Origin: an uncultured Opitutaceae bacterium
GTDB lineage: Bacteria > Verrucomicrobiota > Verrucomicrobiia > Opitutales > Opitutaceae
Length of the DNA: 64,000 nt
NCBI GenBank assembly: GCA_903929355.1
Contig: CAIYUN010000085.1
Location: 23,110-87,109 of the forward strand
Reading direction: 5' to 3'
In this document: positions 16,608 through 27,730 of the stretch, one piece after another
How the letters are laid out: each line of letters opens with the position of its first letter
Numbering within the stretch: the first letter of the stretch is position 1
Notes under the pieces: model-generated
What the model saw: only the letters and a program-made list of their open reading frames with translations
Databases searched by the model: none
What the model was told of the DNA's origin: nothing
Program-made: the position numbers and the translations under genes

Positions 16608-17816
16608 ATGTCCCACCCCCCCCTTCTCCGCCTCGCCGGCCTGCTGGCCGCGCTCGCCCCCGCCGCGCTGTTCGCCTCCGGCATCCGTACCGGCTTCAAA
16701 GATGCTGGCGCCACCGCCGCCGGCAACGCCTTTGCCGCCACCGCCGACTCGCCCGCGGCCATCTATTACAACCCCGCGGGGCTCACCCAGCTCGACGGCA
16801 GCTCGATTTCCGCCAGCGTCTACGCGGTGCAACTGCAGACCGATTTCGCCAGCCCCGCCGGCGCGGGCACGCACATGAAGCGCGACACGCATTTGCTCCC
16901 TCAGTTTTATTACGCCTATGCCCCGCATGGCGCGAACTACGCCCTGGGCCTGGGCGCGTACGTCCCCTTCGGGCTCTCGACCAGCTGGTCGCCCACGTCG
17001 GGCTTTGACACCATCGCCACCGACGCCTCGATCAAGGACTACGCGATCTCGGCGGTCGGCGCGTGGAAAATCACCCCGGAACTCTCCCTTGGCGCCGGAC
17101 CGGTGTTCCACCAGATCAGCTCCAAGCTCAGCCGCAGCATCGACACCACTTCGACCGATATCTTCACGTTCGACGGCAGCAACCAGGCCGTCAGCTTCAA
17201 CGCCGGTCTCCGCTGGCAGCCGTCGGAAAAACACGCGTTCGGCCTCAGCTACCAAAGCAACTACTCCTCGAGGCTGACCGGCACGTCCACCTTCACGCCC
17301 TTCACCGGGGGCGTGCCCGCCAGCGCGAGTTTCACCCTGCCCGAGGTCATTATCGCCGGCTATTCCTACCGCCCCACCCCGGATTGGAACCTGGAGGTCA
17401 ACCTGGAGTGGACGAACTGGGACCGGGTCAACGCCATCAACATCCAAAACTCCTCGGTCGTGTTCAGCCCGGCCGAGACCCTCGTGCTCAACTGGCGCTC
17501 CGGCTTCAACTATGACTTTGGGGTCACGCGCCAGCTGGGCAACGGCCTGCATGTGAGCGCCGGGTTCACCTATTCCCAGAACTCCACCCCGACCTCGACC
17601 TACAACCCGGCCGTGCCCGACGCGAACCGCGAGCTGGTGGGTCTCGGCCTTGGCGGCCATGTCGGCGGCTGCGAGCTGCAGCTCACGCTGCAATACGGTT
17701 TCGCCGACACCCGCACCGTGACCGGCGTGCCCGTCAACTTTGCCGGCCAGACGCCCAACGGCACCTACAGCAGCCGCACTTATGCCCTCGCCTTCGCCCT
17801 CTCCCATCGTTTCTGA
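16608..17816 (+). CDS. FadL-family outer-membrane fatty-acid porin
   Basis: 402 aa. A signal peptide (residues 1-23, ending LFASG) precedes a mature start GIRTGFKDAGATAAGNAFAA. Then comes ADSPAAIYYNPAGLTQLDG, the NPAG motif that defines FadL/OMPP1 porins. The rest alternates aromatic and polar beta strands (YALGLGAYVPFGL, EVIIAGYSYRP, LEVNLEWTNWD) and ends ALAFALSHRF with a terminal Phe, as expected for BAM-dependent insertion. Such proteins admit long-chain fatty acids or other hydrophobic molecules. Lying between two kinases and near a LuxD-like enzyme, it may bring in or export the lipid sensed here. It begins 123 bases after the kinase. Confidence 0.93.
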   Translation: MSHPPLLRLAGLLAALAPAALFASGIRTGFKDAGATAAGNAFAATADSPAAIYYNPAGLTQLDGSSISASVYAVQLQTDFASPAGAGTHMKRDTHLLPQFYYAYAPHGANYALGLGAYVPFGLSTSWSPTSGFDTIATDASIKDYAISAVGAWKITPELSLGAGPVFHQISSKLSRSIDTTSTDIFTFDGSNQAVSFNAGLRWQPSEKHAFGLSYQSNYSSRLTGTSTFTPFTGGVPASASFTLPEVIIAGYSYRPTPDWNLEVNLEWTNWDRVNAINIQNSSVVFSPAETLVLNWRSGFNYDFGVTRQLGNGLHVSAGFTYSQNSTPTSTYNPAVPDANRELVGLGLGGHVGGCELQLTLQYGFADTRTVTGVPVNFAGQTPNGTYSSRTYALAFALSHRF

Positions 17817-19044
17817 CCCGCCGCCGATCGCGCCTGAGGTCAAATACACCCTTCTGGTCGTGGACGACGAGGAGGGGCCGCGGCATTCGTTGCGCATGGT
17901 CTTCCGCCATGACTTCGCCGTTCACGCAGTGGACTCGGGGGAGAAGGCGCTGCAGTTTGCGCGTGAAAACACGGTTCATGTGGCGATCCTCGACATCCGT
18001 CTGGCCGGATGCTCGGGGATCGAAGTGCTGTGCTCGCTCAAGGAGATCGATCCCAAGATCGAGATCCTCATGCTCACGGCTTACGAAACCTTGGAAACGG
18101 CCCGGCAGGCGCTCCGGCTCGGCGCGTGTGATTATCTGAGCAAACCCTTTGACCTGCCCGCCATCCGGGCCGCCGTGGCGCGCGCCCTGCATCTGCGCAA
18201 GATCTCCGAATCGCTGGCCTCCACTGCGGACCGGCTGCAGGAACTGACCGGGCGTCTGGGCGACTCGTCCCTGCGGGAAGAGATGTCGCGCACCACCACC
18301 GAGATCTACGCCGGGGTGCTCCACGACATCAACAACCCGCTGACCGTCATCAGCGGCTACGTCGAGCTGCTGGAATCGCGCCTCCAAAAGGCCACGGCCC
18401 TGCATGGCACCGACCTCGAGGAGGTCCGCGACAACGTCAATACCATCGCCAAGCAGGTCAACACCTGCACCGCGATCGCGTCCCGGTACCTGCGTTTTGT
18501 GCACCGCCGGTCCGGGGGGGGCGTGAGCCTGCCCGTCAACCAGGTCCTCGCCGATGTGCAGACGCTGCTGAAGGCCCATCCGGCGGCGAAGCGCGGCCGC
18601 CTCGCGCTCAAACCGCTCGACCACGACGCCTCGCCGCACATTGACGCGACGGATTTCATCCAGGTGTTGCTCAATCTGGTCATCAACGCGTTTCAAAGCA
18701 GCCCCGCGTCCCAGACCGTCTGGCTCATCGCCGAGCGGCTGACCGAGACGCCCGCCCTGCCCGCGACCGCCCTCTCCGGCACGGAGGCGGTGATCGGGCT
18801 GGATGTCTTTGCCAGCGCCCCGCCGCTGCTGGCGATCACCGTGCTGGACCAAGGGGCGGGCATCAGCGCGGAGAATCTCCCGAGGATTTTCGACGCCTAT
18901 TTCACGACCAAGGCCCAGACCGGCACGGGACTCGGCCTCGCGATCGTCGCCCGCCTGGTGCGCGCGCACCACGGCTTGATCCGGGTGAAAACCCGGCCCG
19001 GCGAAGGCACCAGCATCACACTCTATTTTCCGCTGAAGGAGTGA
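17782..19044 (+). CDS. Receiver-histidine kinase hybrid
   Basis: 420 aa from ATG 17782, overlapping the fadL end by 35 bases; the frame is also open from 17740. Residues about 18-135 are an intact receiver: VVDDEEG acidic pair, acceptor Asp in VAILDIRLAG, and LSKPFD lysine. A linker helix leads to HisKA with GVLHDINNPLTVISGY and an ATPase with VLLNLVINAFQSS, DQGAGIS and GTGLGLAIVARL. No membrane segment. The receiver-then-kinase order suits a protein that is phosphorylated by, or relays to, the other kinases of this island. The overlap with fadL indicates co-expression with the porin. Confidence 0.9.
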   Translation: MPSPSPSPIVSDPPPIAPEVKYTLLVVDDEEGPRHSLRMVFRHDFAVHAVDSGEKALQFARENTVHVAILDIRLAGCSGIEVLCSLKEIDPKIEILMLTAYETLETARQALRLGACDYLSKPFDLPAIRAAVARALHLRKISESLASTADRLQELTGRLGDSSLREEMSRTTTEIYAGVLHDINNPLTVISGYVELLESRLQKATALHGTDLEEVRDNVNTIAKQVNTCTAIASRYLRFVHRRSGGGVSLPVNQVLADVQTLLKAHPAAKRGRLALKPLDHDASPHIDATDFIQVLLNLVINAFQSSPASQTVWLIAERLTETPALPATALSGTEAVIGLDVFASAPPLLAITVLDQGAGISAENLPRIFDAYFTTKAQTGTGLGLAIVARLVRAHHGLIRVKTRPGEGTSITLYFPLKE

Positions 19045-19087
19045 GATATCTCACAAAACTTGGCCTGACCCCCGCAGGACTCCCGGC

Positions 19088-19115
19088 TTGACGCCCAAGT
19101 GTGACTGGTGACACT
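19088..19115 (+). promoter_or_regulatory. Candidate promoter/operator of the toxin-antitoxin pair
   Basis: TTGACG (19088-19093) could be a -35 box. An imperfect palindrome AGTGTGACTGGTGACACT (19098-19115) overlaps the expected -10 region just before the antitoxin ATG. Antitoxins of this type usually bind such palindromes to repress their own operon. Confidence 0.35.
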
Positions 19116-19122
19116 CGCGGAC

Positions 19123-19347
19123 ATGAGTACGATTTCCATCAAGCAGCTTCACGCCGAGACCGGCCGCTGGGTGCGCGCCGCCAGGCTGCGGCCCATCACC
19201 GTGACCGACCACGGTGAGCAGGTGGCTGTCATCAACGCTTATTCGCCCGAACTCATCCCCCGCCCGGTTTTTTCCCTGCAAGGCCGCCGCCGCCCGAAAG
19301 TCCTCACCGACTCCACCGTTTTCATCTCTGAGGATCGCGACCGGTGA
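19123..19347 (+). CDS. Phd/YefM-type antitoxin
   Basis: 74 aa from ATG 19123 (a GTG at 19108 is the alternative). It begins STISIKQLHAETGRWVRAAR and continues ITVTDHGEQVAVI, the N-terminal beta-alpha DNA-binding fold of Phd-family antitoxins. A basic C-terminal tail (LQGRRRPKV...) would wrap the toxin. It lies immediately before a PIN-domain gene with a TGATG overlap, the standard antitoxin-toxin order. Expected to neutralise the toxin and repress its own promoter. Confidence 0.85.
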   Translation: MSTISIKQLHAETGRWVRAARLRPITVTDHGEQVAVINAYSPELIPRPVFSLQGRRRPKVLTDSTVFISEDRDR

Positions 19348-19787
19348 TGCTGTATCTGGACACTTCCTGTCTCGCCAAAATCTATCTCGACGAGCCCGGG
19401 GCCGGTGCCTTTGTCGCATGGCTGGCCGGCAAGACGGGGCTGGTCTGCGCCCATCATGGTCGCCTTGAATTGGTGGCCGCCTTGAAGCGCAACCACCGAG
19501 AGTCCAGGATAACTGCTGCGGAGTTGCGCGACTTGCTCCGCCAGCTCGCCGATGACGAACGCTCGGGCCTGATCCGTTGGCTGCCCCTTGGCGCCAGCCT
19601 GATTGAATCCGCCTGCCAGCAAACCGCCGCACTCCCCCCGTCCGTTTTTATCCGAGCAGGAGACGCCCTGCACCTCGCCTGCGCGGGCGACGCGGGCCTG
19701 AAGGAGATTTACAGCCACGACCGTCACCTGCTCGCTGCCGCGCCCCACTTTGGCCTCAAAGGCCGCGACGTGATCACGGGCGCATGA
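19347..19787 (+). CDS. VapC-type PIN-domain ribonuclease toxin
   Basis: 146 aa from the ATG at 19347, which overlaps the antitoxin TGA. PIN-domain acidic residues are present: Asp5 (MLYLDTSCLAK), Glu in GRLELVAAL, Asp in RAGDALHLA and Asp in YSHDRHLLAAA. VapC toxins are Mg-dependent RNases that cut tRNA or rRNA when the antitoxin is degraded. Length and motif order are normal, so the toxin looks intact. Confidence 0.92.
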   Translation: MLYLDTSCLAKIYLDEPGAGAFVAWLAGKTGLVCAHHGRLELVAALKRNHRESRITAAELRDLLRQLADDERSGLIRWLPLGASLIESACQQTAALPPSVFIRAGDALHLACAGDAGLKEIYSHDRHLLAAAPHFGLKGRDVITGA

Positions 19788-19805
19788 ATCCTGAGTTCAT
19801 AGCCC

Positions 19806-19895
19806 ATGATTCGGAAAACCATTACATTGTTAGCTACCCTCCTGCTGATTGCATCGGCGAAAGCCAACCAATCCCGCCGACGTGGAGTAGTATGA
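19806..19895 (+). pseudogene. Isolated signal-peptide ORF, probable remnant of a secreted protein
   Basis: A 29-codon frame reads MIRKTITLLATLLLIASAKA followed by nine residues and a stop. The basic start, hydrophobic core and AKA cleavage site make a clean signal peptide, but no mature protein follows. The DNA is more AT-rich than the flanks. It sits between vapC and clpP. It is either a decayed gene start or a real small secreted peptide; the former is favoured. Confidence 0.4.
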
Positions 19896-19947
19896 ATATA
19901 ACCGAGGGCCTTGCCAAACGGGCTCCCGGTGCCCATCTTCGAGGCCC

Positions 19948-20604
19948 ATGTACTTCGACAACCTTCAGCCGCACCTCTCCAACCCCATCCTCCCGCGCAA
20001 TGACGACGACGACGATGAGGACGAGCAGTCCGATGCCGCCGCCAAAAAGGGCGGCGCCCCGGTGGCCCACCTGATCCAGAAAAAGTTTCTCGCTCAGCGT
20101 AAAATCTTCCTCTGGGGGGCCGTGACCGACGAGACAGCGAAGGATCTCACGGAAAAGCTGCTCTACCTCGAGGCCACCGGCCCCGGCCAGGAGATCACGT
20201 TTTACCTGAACACCCCCGGGGGCTCGATCACCGCGGGCATGGCAGTCTACGACACCATGCGGCTCATCACCTCTCCCATCACCATCGTGGTCACCGGGAT
20301 GGCGGCCTCCATGGGATCGATCCTCCTGTGCGCGACCACCAAGGGCCGGCGTCTGCTCTACCCCCACGCCCGGGTGCTGATCCACCAGCCGCTCATCTCC
20401 GGCCGCTTCATCGGCCCGGCGACCGACATCAACATCCAGGCCATGGAAATGGAGAAACTGCGCGCCGAGTTGAACGAAATCCTGGCGCACGCCTCGGGCC
20501 AGCCGCTGGAGCGGGTCAACCGCGACACCGACCGCGATTTTTATCTGAACGCGCAGGAGGCCATCGCCTACGGCCTGGCGGACAAGATTGTGGAAAAGCT
20601 GTGA
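19948..20604 (+). CDS. clpP: ATP-dependent Clp protease proteolytic subunit
   Basis: 218 aa. The catalytic serine lies in TGMAASMGSILL and the histidine in ARVLIHQPLISG; the Asp region is NRDTDRDFYL. NTPGGSITAGMAVYDTM is the family core. It forms the barrel peptidase used by ClpC or ClpX. The N-terminus carries an unusual acidic run (NDDDDDEDEQ, residues 18-27) before the expected start of the mature fold at about residue 35. This could be a propeptide or a pore-lining tail. It is not in an operon with clpC, which lies 3 kb away on the other strand. Confidence 0.95.
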   Translation: MYFDNLQPHLSNPILPRNDDDDDEDEQSDAAAKKGGAPVAHLIQKKFLAQRKIFLWGAVTDETAKDLTEKLLYLEATGPGQEITFYLNTPGGSITAGMAVYDTMRLITSPITIVVTGMAASMGSILLCATTKGRRLLYPHARVLIHQPLISGRFIGPATDINIQAMEMEKLRAELNEILAHASGQPLERVNRDTDRDFYLNAQEAIAYGLADKIVEKL

Positions 20605-20607
20605 CCC

Positions 20608-22275
20608 TCAGCTTTTCGGCTTGGTCGCGGCTTTCAGGTCATTGATCTCCGCCTCCCAGCGGGCGGCCTGGGCGACATCCTTGGCCGCGTGCGCCGCCGC
20701 CACCGCCGACGGGAGCCAAATCGGCCGCAAATCGCCGGTCAGGATCCGACCGGTCAAAAGCAACTGCCAGGCTTGCAAAGCCCGGTCGGTCGCACCGAGG
20801 GCCTCGAACGTCCGCGCCACCACCGCGAGCAGCGGCGCGTCGCCCTCTTTCACCTGGTAGTCCGCCGCCACGCAGGGTTCGAGCGCGCCTTTGGCCCCGT
20901 CCGTGTTGCCGGCGGTCCGCATCAGGTCGGCGAGAGTCAGGGCCACTGGCAGCGAAAATGCCATGCGCTGCGCCTCCTGGCCCTCGGCAAGGGCCTCGTT
21001 GAGTTTGCCGGCCGCCGCCAGCAGACGCATGCGCCGGAGGAGCAGATATGGCAACTGCTCCGGCGGGAGCTGGGCGCGGTCCCGCCACTGGTCGTCAAAG
21101 GATTTTTTGAACGGGCGGTAGAGCGGGTCGCCGATCAGCACGCCCATCCAACTGTAGCCCGGAATCGAGTAGGCCGCCGCGTCGCCCAGGGTTTCGCCGC
21201 GCGCCAGCGCGTGCAGGAGCAACTGCGGCTCGTGCGTGAGTTGAAGGTAGGGTTCATAGACATTGCCCAAAGTGGCCGTGGCCCCGCGGGCGACCAACGC
21301 CGGGGTCCAGGTGGTGGTTGAACGCATGGTGGTCGCGGAAAAGCTGTTGATGTGGAGCGCCACGGCCCCCGGGGGGAAGCGGAAGCCCGGGCGCGCAAAC
21401 GGCCCGTCCACCCCAAAGGAATACCAGCCGAAGTAGAGCACGGACGCGTCGCACCGTGCGTCAGGCGGCATGGTGTTGGGCTTGCGATCCACCTCGCCGT
21501 CGAAACCGAGATCGGCCAGCTCCTTGATCGTCGCCTCCAGCCACTGGTCGCCGATCGGATAGGGACCGCCGAGGTCAACGTAGCTGCGGCCGACCAGGCC
21601 GGTCGCCTCGGCCGCGAGGGCCAGATCGACCAACCCGGCCGCATCCGCCGCCGTCGGACCGTCGAGCCGGCCCACTTTCACGACCAACTGCTCGGTCGCG
21701 GCGATGGGGTGGTCGTTGTGAAAAAGCGGATTGGGCACATAGCCGGTCAGCGGGTAGCCGCTTTGCGCCAGCAGCGCCAGTTCCGAGTCCACTGCGGCGG
21801 CGTTGGTGCCAAAAATGGCGTTGGCCCGGGCCTGCCGGGAGTCAACGGGAAGCGTCGGGTCGGAGTCCACGCGCAGGGGCACCCCGCGGCAGACAACGAG
21901 GTAGGCAATCCGGTGGCCCAGCATCGCGTATTTGCGGGCCGGCGGCCTGGGCGGATCGCCGGTCGGAGGGAAGACGAAACCCTGAATCCAGTCCGCCCGC
22001 ACCAGCGCATCCTGCAAGGGTTGGTAAAGTGTGGCGTTAAACTCGGAGCGGGAGATGGTCTCCGCGGTCGAAAGACTGAGCAGGAAAATATTGGCCGCGG
22101 GCACGCCGCGCCGCGCCGCATAATGATGGGCGATGGCCACCGAGTCGGGATCCTCGCGGTTGGCCAGGATGATGACGCGGGCCGCCGGGTTATCGGGAGC
22201 CGCGTCCGCACCGCGCAGCCACGCGCCCGCCGCAAAGGCGAGGACGGGGAAAAGAAGGCAACGGCGGAAATTCAT
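20608..22275 (-). CDS. Secreted TIGR03790-like protein
   Basis: 555 aa with a signal peptide (MNFRRCLLFPVLAFAAGAWL). VIILANREDPDSVAIAHHYA, RRGVPAANIFLL, AYLVVCRGVPLRVD and the later GATATLGNVYEPYLQLTH fit the TIGR03790 family as I remember it. Those proteins occur in Verrucomicrobia, Planctomycetes and some Proteobacteria, and their function is unknown. The C-terminal 150 residues look helical and repeat-like (ALAEGQEAQRMAF...), possibly TPR. It ends 3 bases from the clpP stop (convergent) and is divergent from the S1/P1 nuclease. Confidence 0.75.
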   Translation of the reverse strand: MNFRRCLLFPVLAFAAGAWLRGADAAPDNPAARVIILANREDPDSVAIAHHYAARRGVPAANIFLLSLSTAETISRSEFNATLYQPLQDALVRADWIQGFVFPPTGDPPRPPARKYAMLGHRIAYLVVCRGVPLRVDSDPTLPVDSRQARANAIFGTNAAAVDSELALLAQSGYPLTGYVPNPLFHNDHPIAATEQLVVKVGRLDGPTAADAAGLVDLALAAEATGLVGRSYVDLGGPYPIGDQWLEATIKELADLGFDGEVDRKPNTMPPDARCDASVLYFGWYSFGVDGPFARPGFRFPPGAVALHINSFSATTMRSTTTWTPALVARGATATLGNVYEPYLQLTHEPQLLLHALARGETLGDAAAYSIPGYSWMGVLIGDPLYRPFKKSFDDQWRDRAQLPPEQLPYLLLRRMRLLAAAGKLNEALAEGQEAQRMAFSLPVALTLADLMRTAGNTDGAKGALEPCVAADYQVKEGDAPLLAVVARTFEALGATDRALQAWQLLLTGRILTGDLRPIWLPSAVAAAHAAKDVAQAARWEAEINDLKAATKPKS

Positions 22276-22401
22276 GCGCGAACCTTAAGCTGTGTGAGCG
22301 AGGCCGGGATGGCGAGCCGGGGTTGAAAAATTCCGCCCGGGATGACGCGAGGTTGCAACCGTCCCGGCCATCGGGTTGACTGGGCCCAACCTGCCGCCGC
22401 C

Positions 22402-23427
22402 ATGATCTCCCGCCTGCTGCCCCTCCTCTGCGCCGTGTGCGGCCTCGCCGTGCCGGCGCTCCATGCCTGGGACTACGACGGACACCGGATGGTGAATCAG
22501 CTGGCACTGGCGGGGCTGCCGCCAACCTTTCCCGCCTTTGTGCGGACGCCCGAGGCGGCCGAGCGCATCGCCTTCCTCGCCGGCGAGCCCGACCGCTGGC
22601 GCAACGTGACCGACCTTCCGCTCCGCCAGGCCAACGGGCTCGATCACTACCTCGACCTCGAGCAGCTCACCGCCGCCGGGCTGGCGCCCGCCACGGTGAG
22701 CGCGCTCCGCTATGAGTTTGCCGCGCAGTTTGCCGCCGGGCGGGCGCAGCACCCGGAGAACTTTTCCATGGTTGATCCCGCCAGGAACGCCGACCATACC
22801 CGCGAATGGCCGGGCTTCCTGCCCTGGGCCATCACCGAGTACTACGAGAGGCTCAAATCCGCATTCTCCTACCTGCGGACTTTTCAGGAATCGGGCGGGA
22901 GGCCGGAGGAAATCGCCAACGCGCAGGCCGACATCATTTATCTCATGGGAGTGATGGGCCACTATGTGGGCGACAGCACGCAGCCGCTGCACACGACCAT
23001 CCACAACAACGGCTGGGTGGGCGCGAACCCCAAGGGCTATACAACGTGGGAGGGCTTTCACGCATGGATCGACGGGGGGTTCAACGCCAAGATCGGCCTG
23101 AAGCCGGGGGACGTCGCCCCGCAGGCGCGGGCCGCCAAAGTACTGCCGACCGCGACCGCGGCCGGGGCGAGGGACAGGCTGTTCGGCGAAATCATGGACC
23201 ATCTGGTCGCGGAAAGCGCCCGCGTCGAACCGCTCTACGAACTGGACAAGGAGAAGAAGCTCAGCGGCACGATGCCCGGCAGCGAGGAAGGCCGGGCGTT
23301 CCTTGAGGAGCAACTGCTGCGCGGGGGCGAGCTGCTGTCGAGCCTGTGGCTGACCGCCTCGCGCAACGCCCAGCCGGACACCTACCTGCGTGCGCAGCTC
23401 CTCAAACGGCAGGCCGGGGCGAAATAA
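22402..23427 (+). CDS. Secreted S1/P1-family nuclease
   Basis: 341 aa from ATG 22402. A signal peptide (about 20 residues, ending PALHA) is followed by WDYDGHRMVNQLA. A mature N-terminal Trp with a nearby His is the zinc-binding start of S1/P1 nucleases. VMGHYVGDSTQPLHTTIHNN carries further zinc ligands, and the F-H-A-W-I-D motif follows. The family cleaves single-stranded nucleic acids with three zinc ions. Probably periplasmic, with a nutrient or phosphate-scavenging role. Confidence 0.85.
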   Translation: MISRLLPLLCAVCGLAVPALHAWDYDGHRMVNQLALAGLPPTFPAFVRTPEAAERIAFLAGEPDRWRNVTDLPLRQANGLDHYLDLEQLTAAGLAPATVSALRYEFAAQFAAGRAQHPENFSMVDPARNADHTREWPGFLPWAITEYYERLKSAFSYLRTFQESGGRPEEIANAQADIIYLMGVMGHYVGDSTQPLHTTIHNNGWVGANPKGYTTWEGFHAWIDGGFNAKIGLKPGDVAPQARAAKVLPTATAAGARDRLFGEIMDHLVAESARVEPLYELDKEKKLSGTMPGSEEGRAFLEEQLLRGGELLSSLWLTASRNAQPDTYLRAQLLKRQAGAK

Positions 23428-23522
23428 GACAGGCCTGATTATTTACAGGAGGCAAAGGAGAGAACTGAGGATCACAGCAGAACAGAATCCAGAAAAGGGG
23501 CCGCCCCCACTCCAGGGCGCCC

Positions 23523-26051
<2,529 letters not shown>

Positions 26052-26063
26052 GGAAGCGGGCGG

Positions 26064-27149
26064 TTAATTCCGGCCACCCAGCATAAAGTCGGGTTTGGCA
26101 AAATTGGCAAACTCGGAACGCAACAACCGGGCGCACAGAAGATCCCGCGCCCCGGGCTCGAGCTCGTGGCGGGCGGCATGCTGCAAGTGACCCGGTTGGA
26201 CCTCGATGAGCAGCCGGTCGGTGATCGCCCGCGTGCCGGCCGGAAAGGCGCCGAGGTCGATGCCGAGCCGGAGCAACGAGAGGAGGTTCATCGCCTCGCT
26301 CGAGCTCAGCAGATGGCTTTGCTGGAGAATGCCATAGGCCCGGCCGATCTTGTCGTAGAGCTTGGCCCCGTCGGTTTCCAGAAGCTTGGCGCGGGCGTTG
26401 AGCTCGTGCTCGAGGATGGTGTCGAGCACGCTGCCGAGGCGGGAGAGGATCTGCTCCTCGGTCTCACCCAGGGTGGTCTGGTTGGAAATCTGGAAAATGC
26501 TGCCGGAGGCGTCCGAACCCTCGCCGAAAAGGCCACGCACCACCATGCCGAGCTGGTTGACGGCGCGGACCACCCGCTCCATCTGGCTGGAGATGACGAG
26601 CGCCGGCAAGTGCATCATGGCGGAGGCCCGCATGCCGGTGCCGAGATTGGTGGGGCAGGCGGTCAGGTAGCCCAGCGTGGGGGAGAAGGCGTAGTCGAGC
26701 CGCTCCTCCAGGGCGGAGTCGAGATCGTTGATGGCACCCCAGGCCTTCTTGAGCTGCAGGCCGGCCCGCAGCACCTGGAGGCGGAGGTGATCCTCCTCAT
26801 TGATCATGACCGAGACGGTCTGCTCCTTGTTGATGACCACTCCCGCCGGGCCGGCGGAACCGCTCAGCTCGCGCGAAATCAGGTGACGCTCAACCAGCAT
26901 CAGCTTGTCAAGATCGGACAGCTCGCCCACCGCCGCGCTGGCGGCGCGCCGCAGGGGCGAGGCGGATTCCAGGGCCGTGCGGCAGGTCTCCAAAGTTTTC
27001 TCGCGCTGGGCCGGCTTGGCCCAGCCGGGAAACGGCGTTCCGGCCAGGTTGCGCGCGAGACGGATGCGCGTCATCAGCACGATGGCGGTCTTGCTGCTCG
27101 CCACATCGGTGAGCTCGGACGGGGCGGCCAGAAGCGCGGAAATGGTCAT
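26064..27149 (-). CDS. mcsB: Protein arginine kinase McsB
   Basis: 361 aa phosphagen-kinase-fold protein. MTRIRLARNLAGTPFP is the N-terminal signature, EEDHLRLQVL the phosphate-binding region, and CPTNLGTGMRAS the guanidino-kinase active-site motif with its catalytic Cys. It phosphorylates arginine in proteins and acts as the degradation tag for ClpCP in Firmicutes. It starts 2 bases after mcsA stops and is followed 12 bases later by clpC. No ctsR repressor gene is next to it, so control must differ from Bacillus. Confidence 0.96.
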   Translation of the reverse strand: MTISALLAAPSELTDVASSKTAIVLMTRIRLARNLAGTPFPGWAKPAQREKTLETCRTALESASPLRRAASAAVGELSDLDKLMLVERHLISRELSGSAGPAGVVINKEQTVSVMINEEDHLRLQVLRAGLQLKKAWGAINDLDSALEERLDYAFSPTLGYLTACPTNLGTGMRASAMMHLPALVISSQMERVVRAVNQLGMVVRGLFGEGSDASGSIFQISNQTTLGETEEQILSRLGSVLDTILEHELNARAKLLETDGAKLYDKIGRAYGILQQSHLLSSSEAMNLLSLLRLGIDLGAFPAGTRAITDRLLIEVQPGHLQHAARHELEPGARDLLCARLLRSEFANFAKPDFMLGGRN

Positions 27150-27151
27150 GG

Positions 27152-27658
27152 TCAGGATTGGGCCGGAGGTGGCTCGAAGGTCTGCCGCACCTCGTGGATT
27201 TCGTCGCGGAAGCGGGCCGCGTCCTCATAGCGCTCGGCCTTGATCGCGTCCCCGAGGTTGGACTCGAGGCGGGTGAGGCGGTCGTAAAGCGATTTTCGCT
27301 CCAAGGCCTTGCGCGGCACCTTGCCGATGTGGGTGACGCCCTTGTGCATGTTCTCCAGCAGCGGGGCGAGCATGGCCTGAAACGTTTCGTAGCAGTGTGG
27401 GCAGCCAAAACGACCGTGTTTCTTGAAGTCGCCCGGCGTGAAGCCGCACTGCTCGCACCGCAGGCCGGCGGCGGCCGAGGGGGCGAGCGAGGCCTTCAGC
27501 AGCAGGTCGGAAAGCGAAAAACCGCTGGGGTCGGTCACGCCCTTGGCCTGCGCGCAGGCTTCACAGAGATCCACCTTGTGGACCTTGCCGTCCACGATCT
27601 GCGTGAGGTGGACCGTCGCAGGCTGGGTGCAGAGGCTGCATTTGAGCGGGTTGGGCAT
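27152..27658 (-). CDS. mcsA: McsA, zinc-finger activator of McsB
   Basis: 168 aa. Two pairs of CxxC motifs come early (CSLC with CEAC; CEQC with CPHC), and a C-terminal UVR motif follows (AIKAERYEDAARFRDEIHEV). This is the McsA layout. In Firmicutes it binds zinc, activates McsB and contacts ClpC through the UVR helix. First gene of the mcsA-mcsB-clpC operon, with a plausible sigma-70 promoter just upstream. Confidence 0.95.
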   Translation of the reverse strand: MPNPLKCSLCTQPATVHLTQIVDGKVHKVDLCEACAQAKGVTDPSGFSLSDLLLKASLAPSAAAGLRCEQCGFTPGDFKKHGRFGCPHCYETFQAMLAPLLENMHKGVTHIGKVPRKALERKSLYDRLTRLESNLGDAIKAERYEDAARFRDEIHEVRQTFEPPPAQS

Positions 27659-27678
27659 GGAGTAAATCGAGTGTGCAA

Positions 27679-27708
27679 TATATATGCCAAGGTTTCGGCG
27701 GCTGGCAA
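27679..27708 (-). promoter_or_regulatory. Candidate sigma-70 promoter for mcsA-mcsB-clpC
   Basis: On the minus strand TTGCCA (27708-27703) and TATATA (27684-27679) are 18 bases apart. The -10 box lies 20 bases before the mcsA ATG. No direct repeats resembling a CtsR site were seen. Confidence 0.45.
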
Positions 27709-27730
27709 GTCTGGCCGCCGGATGCGCCGC

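Noticed and set aside
19784-20074. 96-aa plus-strand frame overlapping clpP
   Set aside because: It runs into clpP in another frame and reads Thr/Ser-rich shadow text; only the separate 29-codon signal-peptide frame is worth noting.
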